A stretch of 23,236 nt of DNA. It comes from Candidatus Shapirobacteria bacterium (lineage in GTDB: Bacteria > Patescibacteria > Microgenomatia > UBA12405). Of this stretch, positions 7,841-15,832 are shown one piece after another. Each line of letters starts with the position of its first letter. Position 1 is the stretch's first letter. The stretch is from NCBI GenBank assembly GCA_028710865.1, contig JAQTUF010000013.1:1-23236 (forward strand), written 5' to 3'. Made by a program: the position numbers and the translations under genes. The notes beneath the pieces were generated by a model that ran no database searches, was not told the origin of the DNA, and saw only the letters and a list, made by a program, of their open reading frames with translations.

Positions 7841-9249
7841 AAATTATTTTATTTTACTTTTTATTAGCTACAGCCTTAGCATTATTTTTTTCCTACAAAA
7901 TATTAGATGTCCCTATGGGTTTGACTGCTGACGAAACCGCTCTTGGTTATAATGCTACCTTATTATCCAAAACCGGACACGACGAAAACGGTCGAGTTAT
8001 GCCAATTTTTGTTTTATCTAATGATGGTGTTGATTGGAAACAGCCAGTCCCTCAATATTACATTACTTTATTGTTTAAAATTTTTTCTCCTTCAATCTTT
8101 TTGCTTCGTTTTAGTTCGGTAATTATAACTATAATTAGTGTCTTTTTAATTTTTAAACTTTCTCAAAATGAGAATCATCATAAATTTTATTTTTTTACAG
8201 CTTTTCTTTTTTTAACCACTCCACTTATAATGATCCAAAGCCATATGGGTTTGGATAATATTATACCCATTCCTTTCACTATCATTTGGCTTTTGTTTCT
8301 TTTTCGTTATGATAAAAGTCATAAAAACAAGTTTCTTATAATTTCTGCTATTTCTTTAGGAATTACTTTCTATACCTACAAGGGTATGAGAGCTGTTTTC
8401 CCAATTTGGTATTTATTATCATTGATCTATTTAATCAAACCAAAAATAAAACTTTTTCCACTTTTTATTTTTAGTTGTTTTTCTTTACCATTTATTTTAA
8501 TCTCACCTTTTCTAAATCATCTTTATCCAGGATCAATTCTCGGGGGTGTTGGTGTTAAATTTGATTCAATTTATAATTTCATGTATCCTTATCTTTCCAG
8601 TTTTGATCCCACTTTTCTTTTTATAAAAGGGGATGATACCTTGTATCACTCAACTGGGATCCATGGTATGTTCCTTCTCTCTACTTTACCTATATTTTTA
8701 ATTGGGATTTATACTTCCATTTCCAAAAATAAAAATTCTCGTTTTTTACTTACTGCTTTTTTCTTCGGCCCTTTACTCTATGGAACAGTCAATTCAATTC
8801 ATCGAGCTAGTCGATTAATGTGTTTGATACCTATTTATGTATTAATTTGTACTAATGGTCTAATTTATCTAAAATCAATTTTAAACAAATATTATATCCT
8901 CGCCATTTCATTATTGATAATATTGATGACTCTAAATTATTTTAGTTTTCTTTCTTATTATTATTCTACTTATGCCAAATTAACATTCAGTATAGTTGGT
9001 GATTTAAAAGAATATACCTCTTTTAAATATTTAAGCCAACAATCTAAAAAACTCAATCTCACCCCTTATGTTGCTAAAAATATTTCTAAACCATTTTATG
9101 AAGCAATCTATTTTCCAAATGGTATAAAAGAAATTCATGAAGATTTAACTCCTCCATCAGGGAGTATTTTATTAACCAATCGTGAGGATATAGATAGTAT
9201 GGTAAATATCAAAGCCCCAATAGATTATTATCAAATTCAAATAAATTAA
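7813..9249 (+). CDS. GT39-like (PMT/ArnT-type, GT-C) integral membrane glycosyltransferase
   Basis: I start this 478-residue protein at the ATG at 7813; a TTG at 7798 would add five residues. After one N-terminal helix, the first outer loop holds the Asp-Glu pair of GT39-type enzymes in LTADETALGYNA (D40, E41). Further conserved points shared with four downstream paralogues are FDPTFLFIKGD (264-274) and an Arg followed by a Pro-containing helix (HRASRLMCLIP, about 330-340). There are about eleven membrane segments. The C-terminal soluble tail is shorter than in the downstream paralogues, and the FSR motif is replaced by QSH. GT39 enzymes take sugars from polyprenyl-phosphate donors at the outer membrane face. 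The substrate is unknown. It ends 6 bp from a convergent gene. Confidence 0.75.
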   Translation: MAKTIFKKIKIILFYFLLATALALFFSYKILDVPMGLTADETALGYNATLLSKTGHDENGRVMPIFVLSNDGVDWKQPVPQYYITLLFKIFSPSIFLLRFSSVIITIISVFLIFKLSQNENHHKFYFFTAFLFLTTPLIMIQSHMGLDNIIPIPFTIIWLLFLFRYDKSHKNKFLIISAISLGITFYTYKGMRAVFPIWYLLSLIYLIKPKIKLFPLFIFSCFSLPFILISPFLNHLYPGSILGGVGVKFDSIYNFMYPYLSSFDPTFLFIKGDDTLYHSTGIHGMFLLSTLPIFLIGIYTSISKNKNSRFLLTAFFFGPLLYGTVNSIHRASRLMCLIPIYVLICTNGLIYLKSILNKYYILAISLLIILMTLNYFSFLSYYYSTYAKLTFSIVGDLKEYTSFKYLSQQSKKLNLTPYVAKNISKPFYEAIYFPNGIKEIHEDLTPPSGSILLTNREDIDSMVNIKAPIDYYQIQIN

Positions 9250-9255
9250 ATTCCT

Positions 9256-10668
9256 TTAGGATATATTTTGCCACCAAAAATCAAGAGTAATACTGTTTAA
9301 ATATTTTAAATTTGTGTATATTATCAAGATTATTATTACTACCAATAATAATCTAAAAAATAAATTTTTTCTAAATTTGAAAAATGACATCAAAATTAAA
9401 ACAAAAAATCCTAAAGATACCCCAATTCGCCACCAATTAGCCAAAGGTTGAAACTGAAATATATCGATTATTCTGGCTATATTCGCTCCTAAAATTAGTA
9501 AGGCTACAAAAAAAACAGCTATCAAATTTTTGCTTTGTTTAATTCCGTCTGATAAAAACTTTGATAATACAATTATTAACAACGGCCAAAATGGGAATGC
9601 ATACCAACCATAAGGTTGACTTCCAAAAAATATATAAATAATCAAATAAGAAAATATACTTAAAATTACTAATTTGGTTCCTAGTTTTTTTGGTTTATTA
9701 ATTATCCATCCCAAAAAAATAAGCCAACCACTGATAATCGAAACCTCCGGCAAAAATTTATGTTGAGTTAACCGTTGGTTTCTAATTAGTTCTATTAGTG
9801 AATTTGGCCCGATTCCATAAAAACGATTATAGTTTGAAAACAAAATATTTTTAAAATTTTCAATTCCATAGACCGATCCATAAATTACAAACAAAAAACT
9901 AATTGGCAAACTTACTATCAAAAAAAATCCAAAATCTTTTATAAATTTACCTTTAAAACTTTTGTAATTATTTAACAACACTAACAATACAAAAAGATGG
10001 CAAACTACTCCACTTAATTTAAACAATGTGGCTATCCCCGCAATCAAAGCCGACCCCAACAACCAATAATCTTTTTTCTTTTTTAAATACAAACTTATAC
10101 AAATCATACAAGCCAATAAACAGGGAATAATCGCATTTTCAGCTTGAATCATTCGTCCACTTAAAACCACTAGGGGAATTGTGGCATAAGTTAATCCTCC
10201 TATTATCATCGTTAAAAAATTAAAATTAATCCAACAATATATCATCAGTAAAGCCACTGAAATAGTACTAATAACAATTATTGGTTTACGAATAATTGAA
10301 GTTACTGTATCTTCAAAAACCCTAACTCCAGAAAGGTAAGCATAACCGCCAGTAATTAATCCCAAAAGTGGAGGATGATCCATCCAAGGATAATTAATTG
10401 TCAACGGATCTCCCGTCGATACTGTTTGAAAAAATCTATCTACATTAATATATCTAGGCCATGAATTCTGATAACCATCAATCCCTGATACTCCTGTTGG
10501 CATTCCATTTTCAATTAGTGACAGCCCCACCCATGAATAACTATATTCATCAACCGATTGTCCTGGAATTGGTATTTCTGCGTAATTTCTTTTTCTTACT
10601 ATCAAAGCCAAAACTAATATAGATATAAACAATAAAATCTTTAGAATATTTAAAATTTTATTTTTCAT
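9256..10668 (-). CDS. GT39 family (ArnT/PMT-like) glycosyltransferase, polytopic membrane protein
   Basis: A 470-residue protein with about eleven or twelve hydrophobic segments. Behind the first helix comes PGQSVDEYSYSWVGLSL with D40-E41, the catalytic acidic pair of ArnT/PMT enzymes. This is followed by WMDHPPLLGLITG (D97 H98 P99 P100), the second-loop DHPP motif typical of bacterial GT39. SGRMIQAENAI and KLSGVVC resemble the next conserved loops. It lacks the GDY loop and the long soluble tail of the plus-strand GT39 paralogues and belongs to a different, more classical branch. It shares a 4-bp ATGA overlap with the small gene upstream of it on the minus strand, so the two form an operon. 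The sugar transferred is not known. Confidence 0.82.
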   Translation of the reverse strand: MKNKILNILKILLFISILVLALIVRKRNYAEIPIPGQSVDEYSYSWVGLSLIENGMPTGVSGIDGYQNSWPRYINVDRFFQTVSTGDPLTINYPWMDHPPLLGLITGGYAYLSGVRVFEDTVTSIIRKPIIVISTISVALLMIYCWINFNFLTMIIGGLTYATIPLVVLSGRMIQAENAIIPCLLACMICISLYLKKKKDYWLLGSALIAGIATLFKLSGVVCHLFVLLVLLNNYKSFKGKFIKDFGFFLIVSLPISFLFVIYGSVYGIENFKNILFSNYNRFYGIGPNSLIELIRNQRLTQHKFLPEVSIISGWLIFLGWIINKPKKLGTKLVILSIFSYLIIYIFFGSQPYGWYAFPFWPLLIIVLSKFLSDGIKQSKNLIAVFFVALLILGANIARIIDIFQFQPLANWWRIGVSLGFFVLILMSFFKFRKNLFFRLLLVVIIILIIYTNLKYLNSITLDFWWQNIS

Positions 10669-11126
10669 AATTCTTTAATATCACTACAATTGATAGTACT
10701 CGTCGGACGAATATTTTCACTCATCATCTGATCAGTTAAAAGTTTTCCATCTAAATAACAAACAAAGTTTTCTTCCTTAAATAATTTCTCCTCAAAACCA
10801 ATAATCCTGGCATATTCCTTTAAAAAACCAGCTACAGTTTTATCCTCAATTGCTGACAAAGACAAAGTACTACTAGCTTTTTTACCATTATTACAATGAA
10901 TTTCAATCTTGACATAATTCCCAATTTCTTTTGGATCCCCAATAATTTGATATTTACACAAATCAGTTGTTGTATCTCTAAAAACAGATTTTCCTGATAT
11001 CGTCTCTTTTAATTTAGTTTCAGAAAATTTATTTTTTAAATTAATTTTCAAACCAAAGTATATAAACAGAGCAAAAATCACGTAAATAATTCCAAACCAA
11101 ACTAATATTTTATTTCTTTGTGTCAC
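10665..11126 (-). CDS. Unrecognised small membrane-anchored protein with four cysteines
   Basis: Using the GTG at 11126 gives 153 residues. A TTG at 11168 would add 14 residues but would run into the divergent gene, and the GTG places the membrane segment right after a short basic N terminus (MTQRNK), which I prefer. One helix (about 7-26) is followed by roughly 125 soluble residues, predicted to lie outside the cell. Four cysteines (57, 78, 123, 147) could form two disulphides. The segment with KTVAGFLKEYARIIGF and CYLDGKLLTD vaguely recalls DUF4430-type domains, but I do not claim this. It overlaps the GT39 gene by 4 bp, so it may be an accessory or an acceptor for that enzyme. No function can be assigned from sequence. 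Confidence 0.6.
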   Translation of the reverse strand: MTQRNKILVWFGIIYVIFALFIYFGLKINLKNKFSETKLKETISGKSVFRDTTTDLCKYQIIGDPKEIGNYVKIEIHCNNGKKASSTLSLSAIEDKTVAGFLKEYARIIGFEEKLFKEENFVCYLDGKLLTDQMMSENIRPTSTINCSDIKEL

Positions 11127-11147
11127 TAATATATAGTATATATTGAA
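11127..11147. promoter_or_regulatory. Divergent promoter region with a 17-nt palindrome
   Basis: These 21 bp separate the GTG of the minus-strand small gene from the ATG of the plus-strand GT-C gene. Bases 11128-11144 form a perfect odd palindrome, AATATATAGTATATATT (8-bp arms around one G). It supplies a TATAGT -10-like box for the plus strand (11132-11137, 10 bp before the ATG) and a TATACT box for the minus strand (11135-11140, 8 bp before the GTG). No good -35 box or Shine-Dalgarno sequence is visible. Leaderless or near-leaderless transcripts in both directions are inferred. Confidence 0.45.
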
Positions 11148-12449
11148 ATGCTTAAAAATATATATCAAAAGTTAAATATTACTAGAATTATAATTCTAGG
11201 TTTATTAATTAGGCTTGTTTCTTGGCCCTGGGTTTATCATGGTGATGTAAATTGGACTTATTGGTGGGGTAAATTTGCTACTGATTTTACTTGGCGTGGT
11301 TACTATGATTGGCTTAATTTTGGTGGCCATGGCCGACCAGATTTACCAATGTTAAACATTTACTATCTTTGGGTAGTTCGTCAAACATATTTATTTTTTT
11401 ATAATATTTTTTGGTATTTAAACACTCATATTCCTCTCTTTCCTTCCAATTTTATGCAGTGGTATTTCATCAACGGTAACCAATATTTTATAAAATTACC
11501 CATGATTATTGCTGATATTATTATTGTTTATCTATGTTACAAATTTACCAAATCCAAAAAAATAGCTTTAATTTTAGCCCTATATCCTCCTTTAATTTAC
11601 AACAGTGCTGTTTGGGGAAGTGGAGATATCATTGTCAATTTATTTGCTTTATTAGGTATTTATTTTCTCTGGAAAGCAAAATATATCCCAGCAATACTGT
11701 TTTATAGTTTTTCTGTTCTCTATAAACCATCACTTTTAATTTGGGCTCCCATAATTCTTATTATTTTAATTAAAAACAAAATTAGTCTTCAAAAGATAAT
11801 TACTTCAATCATTTTTTTACTAGCTCTAATTTATTTAATTTCTTCCCCTTTTAATCCTGTAGAAATTAATCCCTTAATTTGGTTTTATCAAACTATGACT
11901 ACTAAAATTTTACCTGGAGTTATGGATCAAGTAACTGCCAATGCTATGAATTTTTGGGGTTTAATTTTTGGACTCAAACCCAAACTTGATGAATTTCTTA
12001 TTTTCAATTTTATCAGTGCCAGATCTTTTTCTCTAATACTTTGTGGCATTTTTTATTTATTTATAATGTTTAAATTAATAAAAAACTATTCTCTAAAAAA
12101 TTTATTACTATCATTAGTAAATATTTCTTTAGTCACTTTTACTTTTATGACTCGGATGCATGAACGTTATTCTTTCCCTGCTCTTATTCCTCTTTTACTA
12201 CTCTGTCACTACGATCGTCGTTTTATTAAATATTTTATTATCTTATCTATCACTCACATGATAAATGTTTACAGCGGTTGGTGGACTCCTAATATCCCTT
12301 TTTTAGTAAATATTCTCAAAAGTGAAATTATTGTTCGTAGTGTCAGTTTTATAAATATTTTTATTACTCTAAAACTAGTCTTTTTTAATCTTAATATAAA
12401 AAATAATTACCCCAGCTATCATCAACCACCACCACCAAAAATTAAATAA
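11148..12449 (+). CDS. Gpi18/ALG6-like GT-C mannosyltransferase homologue
   Basis: A 433-residue protein with about ten hydrophobic segments. Motifs run in the order expected of Gpi18-related (COG5542-type) GT-C proteins: a first-loop HGDVNWTYWW (31-40) with an acidic residue, KLPMIIADIIIVYL (116-129), YPPLIYNSAVWGSGDII (146-162, the NSAVWGxxD signature), YKPSLLIWAP (192-201), and RMHERYSFPALIPLL (336-350, the MHERY signature near the C terminus). Such enzymes transfer mannose or other sugars from polyprenyl phosphate donors at the outer face. It stands alone on the plus strand between two minus-strand units. Its last 24 codons lie antisense to the end of the following minus-strand gene; its C-terminal tail has four consecutive prolines. 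Confidence 0.78.
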   Translation: MLKNIYQKLNITRIIILGLLIRLVSWPWVYHGDVNWTYWWGKFATDFTWRGYYDWLNFGGHGRPDLPMLNIYYLWVVRQTYLFFYNIFWYLNTHIPLFPSNFMQWYFINGNQYFIKLPMIIADIIIVYLCYKFTKSKKIALILALYPPLIYNSAVWGSGDIIVNLFALLGIYFLWKAKYIPAILFYSFSVLYKPSLLIWAPIILIILIKNKISLQKIITSIIFLLALIYLISSPFNPVEINPLIWFYQTMTTKILPGVMDQVTANAMNFWGLIFGLKPKLDEFLIFNFISARSFSLILCGIFYLFIMFKLIKNYSLKNLLLSLVNISLVTFTFMTRMHERYSFPALIPLLLLCHYDRRFIKYFIILSITHMINVYSGWWTPNIPFLVNILKSEIIVRSVSFINIFITLKLVFFNLNIKNNYPSYHQPPPPKIK

Positions 12450-14159
12450 TTTATTAAAAATATCAACGGTTGACAACCTTTCTGAGTTATAAAAATTTAT
12501 TGCCCATCGACCATTATTATCTAATCCAACTTTCAACAACCCATCTTTTATAACTATGTCTTTTGTTTCTACATATAAAGTTTTACTATTTGACATTTCT
12601 TGAGGAATATCTACTCTCAACCAACTATTTACTCCAGCATTAAAACCACTAAATTCTTTTTCTAGTTTATTATTATATTCATCAGTAACTACTAATATTC
12701 CTTTATCTTGAGAATTTAATCCAGCATTATCCAAAAATACTTCAAAATATTTTAAATTATTTTCATTTTCATATGACCATTTATAGCCAGATATCTCTTT
12801 TAAATATATCTTCTCATTAGACATTTGAGAGTATGTTTTATTTTCAACTTTAAAAATCAAACAAACTGAAATTGTAAATATAATCAAAAAACAGGGGATA
12901 AAAACAAACCAATTTTTTATTTTAAAATCTTTATTTTGATCTTTTTTTATTTTAATTTTTTTAGTTAAAAACCATAAAGCTATTCCAGCCAAAACACTTT
13001 GACTTAAATTTATTATTCCAGAAATATCAATTCCCTTATTTTTAATAAATTCCACCAAACTTGGAAAATTGATTAAATTTGGATTAATTGGAGTAAACAA
13101 TCCCCATGTCAAAAACTTATCATCAAACCCCAAAATTAATCCCACCCATACTACTAAAATAATCAATAAAGCCAATAAATCAGTTTTATTAATTCCTACG
13201 ATAAACCACCAAATTGATAAAAATGGAATTGTCCACAACATCCATTGAGGGTTAAAATGACTAAATCCCAAAATAATTAAACAACTTTGAAAAATGGCCA
13301 AACAAGCTATAGCCATTTTGTTAACACTTTTGTTTTTCCAAGTATTTAACCCAATTATTATCAAAAATAAGGGGATAATTAAAATCTGTTTATCAAATCC
13401 AATTGGAATATTGGCAATAAACATTCTTTGCGATAGTCCCGAATTTAATACCGATTCAGTAAAATAGCTTTTCCCCAACCAAGGCAATAATATTAAAACA
13501 TAAATCCCTATCACTGACCCTATTTTTAATATTAATTTAATTATATTCTTTTCCCAAGCCAACAAAAACATTACTGACCAAATTATTGGATAACTCTTTA
13601 CTCCACTAGCTAATCCCCAAAACAAAGCCACTAACCACCATCTTTTATAAAAAACTATTCCCATCAAAAATAAAAATATAGCCACAATATCATTTTGGCC
13701 CATTATTACCAAAGAAAACAATGTCACTGGGTTAAAATACCAAAACAAAGCTGCTTTTTTAGCTTTAACTTCACTATTAGTAGCTTTTTTGACGATCAAA
13801 AATATTAACCATCCAGAAACTAACCCCAATATTAACAATGGTAATTTTGCTGCCAAATTATACCTCAACACATTTTGGTCAAAACTAGCTTGAGCACTTC
13901 CCGAAGACAACCATTCAGTAAAACCTTTTCCTCCAACAATTTTTGAAATTGGATAATGAATCTTAAGCCACCAATAATGTGCTGGTGGATAATGAAAATC
14001 AGGGATATCCAATTTGTGTCCATTAATATATCCATAAATATCCCACACTTTATTATTTTCCAAAGCAGGATATCTTAATGTTAATTTTGTATCCGGATGA
14101 TAAGTAAATGGAGCAATCAAAAAATAAGCCGCAATTGCTAATAATATGATCTTTTTCAT
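12375..14159 (-). CDS. GT-C-type integral membrane glycosyltransferase with C-terminal extracytoplasmic domain
   Basis: I start this 594-residue protein at the ATG at 14159 (MKKIILLAIAAYF); a TTG at 14198 would add 13 residues and run into the divergent gene. The first loop has YHPDTK (20-25), IPDFHYPPAHYWW (52-64) is the second-loop YPP motif, and FNPVTLFSLVIMGQNDIV (142-159) corresponds to the NPxxxxxxxxWGQxD element of Gpi18/DUF2029-like GT-C proteins, with Met for Trp. GVKSYPII (186-193) follows. About ten helices end near residue 440. Then come roughly 115 polar residues (WSYENENN, FLDNAG, WLRVDIP), strand-rich and possibly carbohydrate-binding, before a last helix beginning with four Trp codons. 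The donor is probably polyprenyl-phosphate-linked. Its end overlaps the plus-strand gene by 75 bp. Confidence 0.72.
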   Translation of the reverse strand: MKKIILLAIAAYFLIAPFTYHPDTKLTLRYPALENNKVWDIYGYINGHKLDIPDFHYPPAHYWWLKIHYPISKIVGGKGFTEWLSSGSAQASFDQNVLRYNLAAKLPLLILGLVSGWLIFLIVKKATNSEVKAKKAALFWYFNPVTLFSLVIMGQNDIVAIFLFLMGIVFYKRWWLVALFWGLASGVKSYPIIWSVMFLLAWEKNIIKLILKIGSVIGIYVLILLPWLGKSYFTESVLNSGLSQRMFIANIPIGFDKQILIIPLFLIIIGLNTWKNKSVNKMAIACLAIFQSCLIILGFSHFNPQWMLWTIPFLSIWWFIVGINKTDLLALLIILVVWVGLILGFDDKFLTWGLFTPINPNLINFPSLVEFIKNKGIDISGIINLSQSVLAGIALWFLTKKIKIKKDQNKDFKIKNWFVFIPCFLIIFTISVCLIFKVENKTYSQMSNEKIYLKEISGYKWSYENENNLKYFEVFLDNAGLNSQDKGILVVTDEYNNKLEKEFSGFNAGVNSWLRVDIPQEMSNSKTLYVETKDIVIKDGLLKVGLDNNGRWAINFYNSERLSTVDIFNKLFNFWWWWLMIAGVIIFYIKIKKD

Positions 14160-14188
14160 AACTTTAGTATAAAATAGATTATAAACTA
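14160..14188. promoter_or_regulatory. Divergent promoter region, 29 bp
   Basis: This gap lies between the ATG of the minus-strand GT-C gene and the ATG of the plus-strand GT39-like gene. On the minus strand there is a consensus TATAAT (14183-14178) 18 bp before the ATG, and a TATACT (14171-14166) 6 bp before it. On the plus strand, TATAAA boxes lie at 14168-14173 and 14180-14185. No clear -35 box or Shine-Dalgarno sequence is seen. The TAGTATA core is also present in the other divergent region (11134-11140). This is probably the promoter for the long plus-strand operon that follows. Confidence 0.45.
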
Positions 14189-15832
14189 ATGAAAACAAAA
14201 TATTTATTATTGGTCATAATTATTCTTTTTGGTTCTTTTATTAGACTTTTCAAAATCAGTAATCTACCCCCCTCACTCTATTATGATGAAGTTGATGCTG
14301 GTTATCAGGCTATGGTTTTTAACCAAAATCAAACTGATTATTATGGCAACAAATTTCCGATTCATTTTCATTCTTTTGGAGATTATAGAACCTCACTCCA
14401 TATCTATTCAATTGCCCTTTTCCAAAAAATAACCAACAATCCAGAACTTTCAATTAGATTACCATCGGCCATATATGGGATTGTTTCTATATTCATTTTA
14501 TTTTTAATTACCAAATCTCTCATCCCTAGTTTTTTATTAGCTATATCTCCCTGGGCTATTCATTATAGTCGCATTGGCTTTGAAGCCTCTGGTATGCTTT
14601 TATGCCTTCTTTTGGCCATATATTTCTGGCAAATTTTTATTAAAAATAATCGTTTTAAATATCTTTATTTAACTGTTTTGTTTCTTTGTCTAACTCCTTA
14701 TTTTTATAGTACTGCCAAATTTTTTATTATTATAATTGTCATTTTATTTGCCCTAATTTGGCGTCAAGAAATTTTCAAAATAGGTTTTAAAAAATTAATT
14801 TTACCCTTTTTATTCGCTGTTTTACTTTTATTGCCTATGACTAAAGACACTCTAACTGGTAAGGCTGGTTTTCGTTTTTCTTACATAAGTATATTTACTT
14901 TGCCTCATCGCGAACAAATAGTAGATACCCTCCGTTATCAAGATGCCTCAATTGACCATCCAGATCAAATTGGTATTTCCACCTCTTTTTTATCATCTAT
15001 TTTTCATAATAAATATCAATTAGTTGCTCAAAAATTTATTTCTAATTATATTAATTCATTTTCTCCAGAATTTTTATTTCTAAAAGGAGATCTTAATGCT
15101 CGTCATGGATTTGGAAATCATGGTTTAGTCTATATTGTTGATTTTGTTTTTATTGTCTTTGGTCTCTTTATTACTTTTAAAACTAAACAAAAAAATAAGC
15201 TTTCTTTATTTTTCTTTTGGTTATTAATTCTTTCCCCAATTCCATATTCTTTGACTCGTGATAGTGATTCTCCAAATGCCACTCGTTTAATTTTAATGTC
15301 GCCCTCAATAATATATTTTGCTTATTTGGGTATTAAATATATTCAACAAAAGTATAAAGGTTCTATCTTTCTAATTATTTTAATTTACGGGTTATCTTGT
15401 TTTAGTTTTTGGCACTATTACTATTATCACTATCCTCAAGAATCAGCTGCTGTCTGGAATACTGGAATGAAAGAAGTTATTGCTGTTACCAATAACTATC
15501 CTCAAAAAACATTGATATTTTCCGATAGTTATTTATCTTTTGTTTCTCATTTTCTTTTTTACCATCCCTATACTTTGACTCCTAATATTTCTCTGATGAA
15601 TAATCTTCAAAAAATAGAAAATCGGTCTTTTTCTGGCCAAGTTTTAGATGATAAATATTTTTTCGGCAAAATAAATTGGAATAATTTTGAATTGATTCCT
15701 CAAAATAGTTTAATAATTATTCCTGAAACCGAAAAATCCCAAATTCCCGAGTCTTTTAAATTAATTGAAAAAATTAATAAAAAATATGAAATGGCTCAGA
15801 ATTTTTATATCTACCAATTTGATAATCAATGA
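14189..15832 (+). CDS. GT39-like (GT-C) membrane glycosyltransferase, paralogue 1 of the tandem array
   Basis: A 547-residue protein. After the first helix comes SLYYDEVDAGYQA (D33, E34), then HSFGDYRTSLHIYS (61-74). ISPWAIHYSRIGFEA (119-133), FSPEFLFLKGDLNARHG (291-307) and PNATRLILMSP (362-372) are the landmarks shared with the other GT39-like proteins of this locus. There are about eleven membrane segments to residue 410. The remaining 135 or so residues are soluble and extracytoplasmic by topology, with TLIFSDSYLSF and FFGKINWNNFELIP. It is predicted to move a sugar from polyprenyl phosphate at the outer face. It is the first gene of a plus-strand operon and ends in a 4-bp ATGA overlap with the next gene. 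Confidence 0.77.
   Translation: MKTKYLLLVIIILFGSFIRLFKISNLPPSLYYDEVDAGYQAMVFNQNQTDYYGNKFPIHFHSFGDYRTSLHIYSIALFQKITNNPELSIRLPSAIYGIVSIFILFLITKSLIPSFLLAISPWAIHYSRIGFEASGMLLCLLLAIYFWQIFIKNNRFKYLYLTVLFLCLTPYFYSTAKFFIIIIVILFALIWRQEIFKIGFKKLILPFLFAVLLLLPMTKDTLTGKAGFRFSYISIFTLPHREQIVDTLRYQDASIDHPDQIGISTSFLSSIFHNKYQLVAQKFISNYINSFSPEFLFLKGDLNARHGFGNHGLVYIVDFVFIVFGLFITFKTKQKNKLSLFFFWLLILSPIPYSLTRDSDSPNATRLILMSPSIIYFAYLGIKYIQQKYKGSIFLIILIYGLSCFSFWHYYYYHYPQESAAVWNTGMKEVIAVTNNYPQKTLIFSDSYLSFVSHFLFYHPYTLTPNISLMNNLQKIENRSFSGQVLDDKYFFGKINWNNFELIPQNSLIIIPETEKSQIPESFKLIEKINKKYEMAQNFYIYQFDNQ

Noticed and set aside
9250..9262. CCTTTAGG inverted repeat between convergent genes as a terminator
   Set aside because: The stem is only 3 bp with a 2-base loop, has no G+C-rich extension, and lies partly within the minus-strand stop region. 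It is too weak for a Rho-independent terminator.
11127..11168. TTG start at 11168 for the small four-cysteine protein
   Set aside because: It would overlap the start of the divergent GT-C gene by 21 bp and put the whole palindromic gap inside a coding region. The GTG at 11126 gives a normal membrane-anchor N terminus.
14160..14198. TTG start at 14198 for the minus-strand GT-C gene
   Set aside because: It would add 13 residues of no conserved character and overlap the divergent gene and its promoter. The ATG at 14159 begins a typical basic-hydrophobic N terminus.
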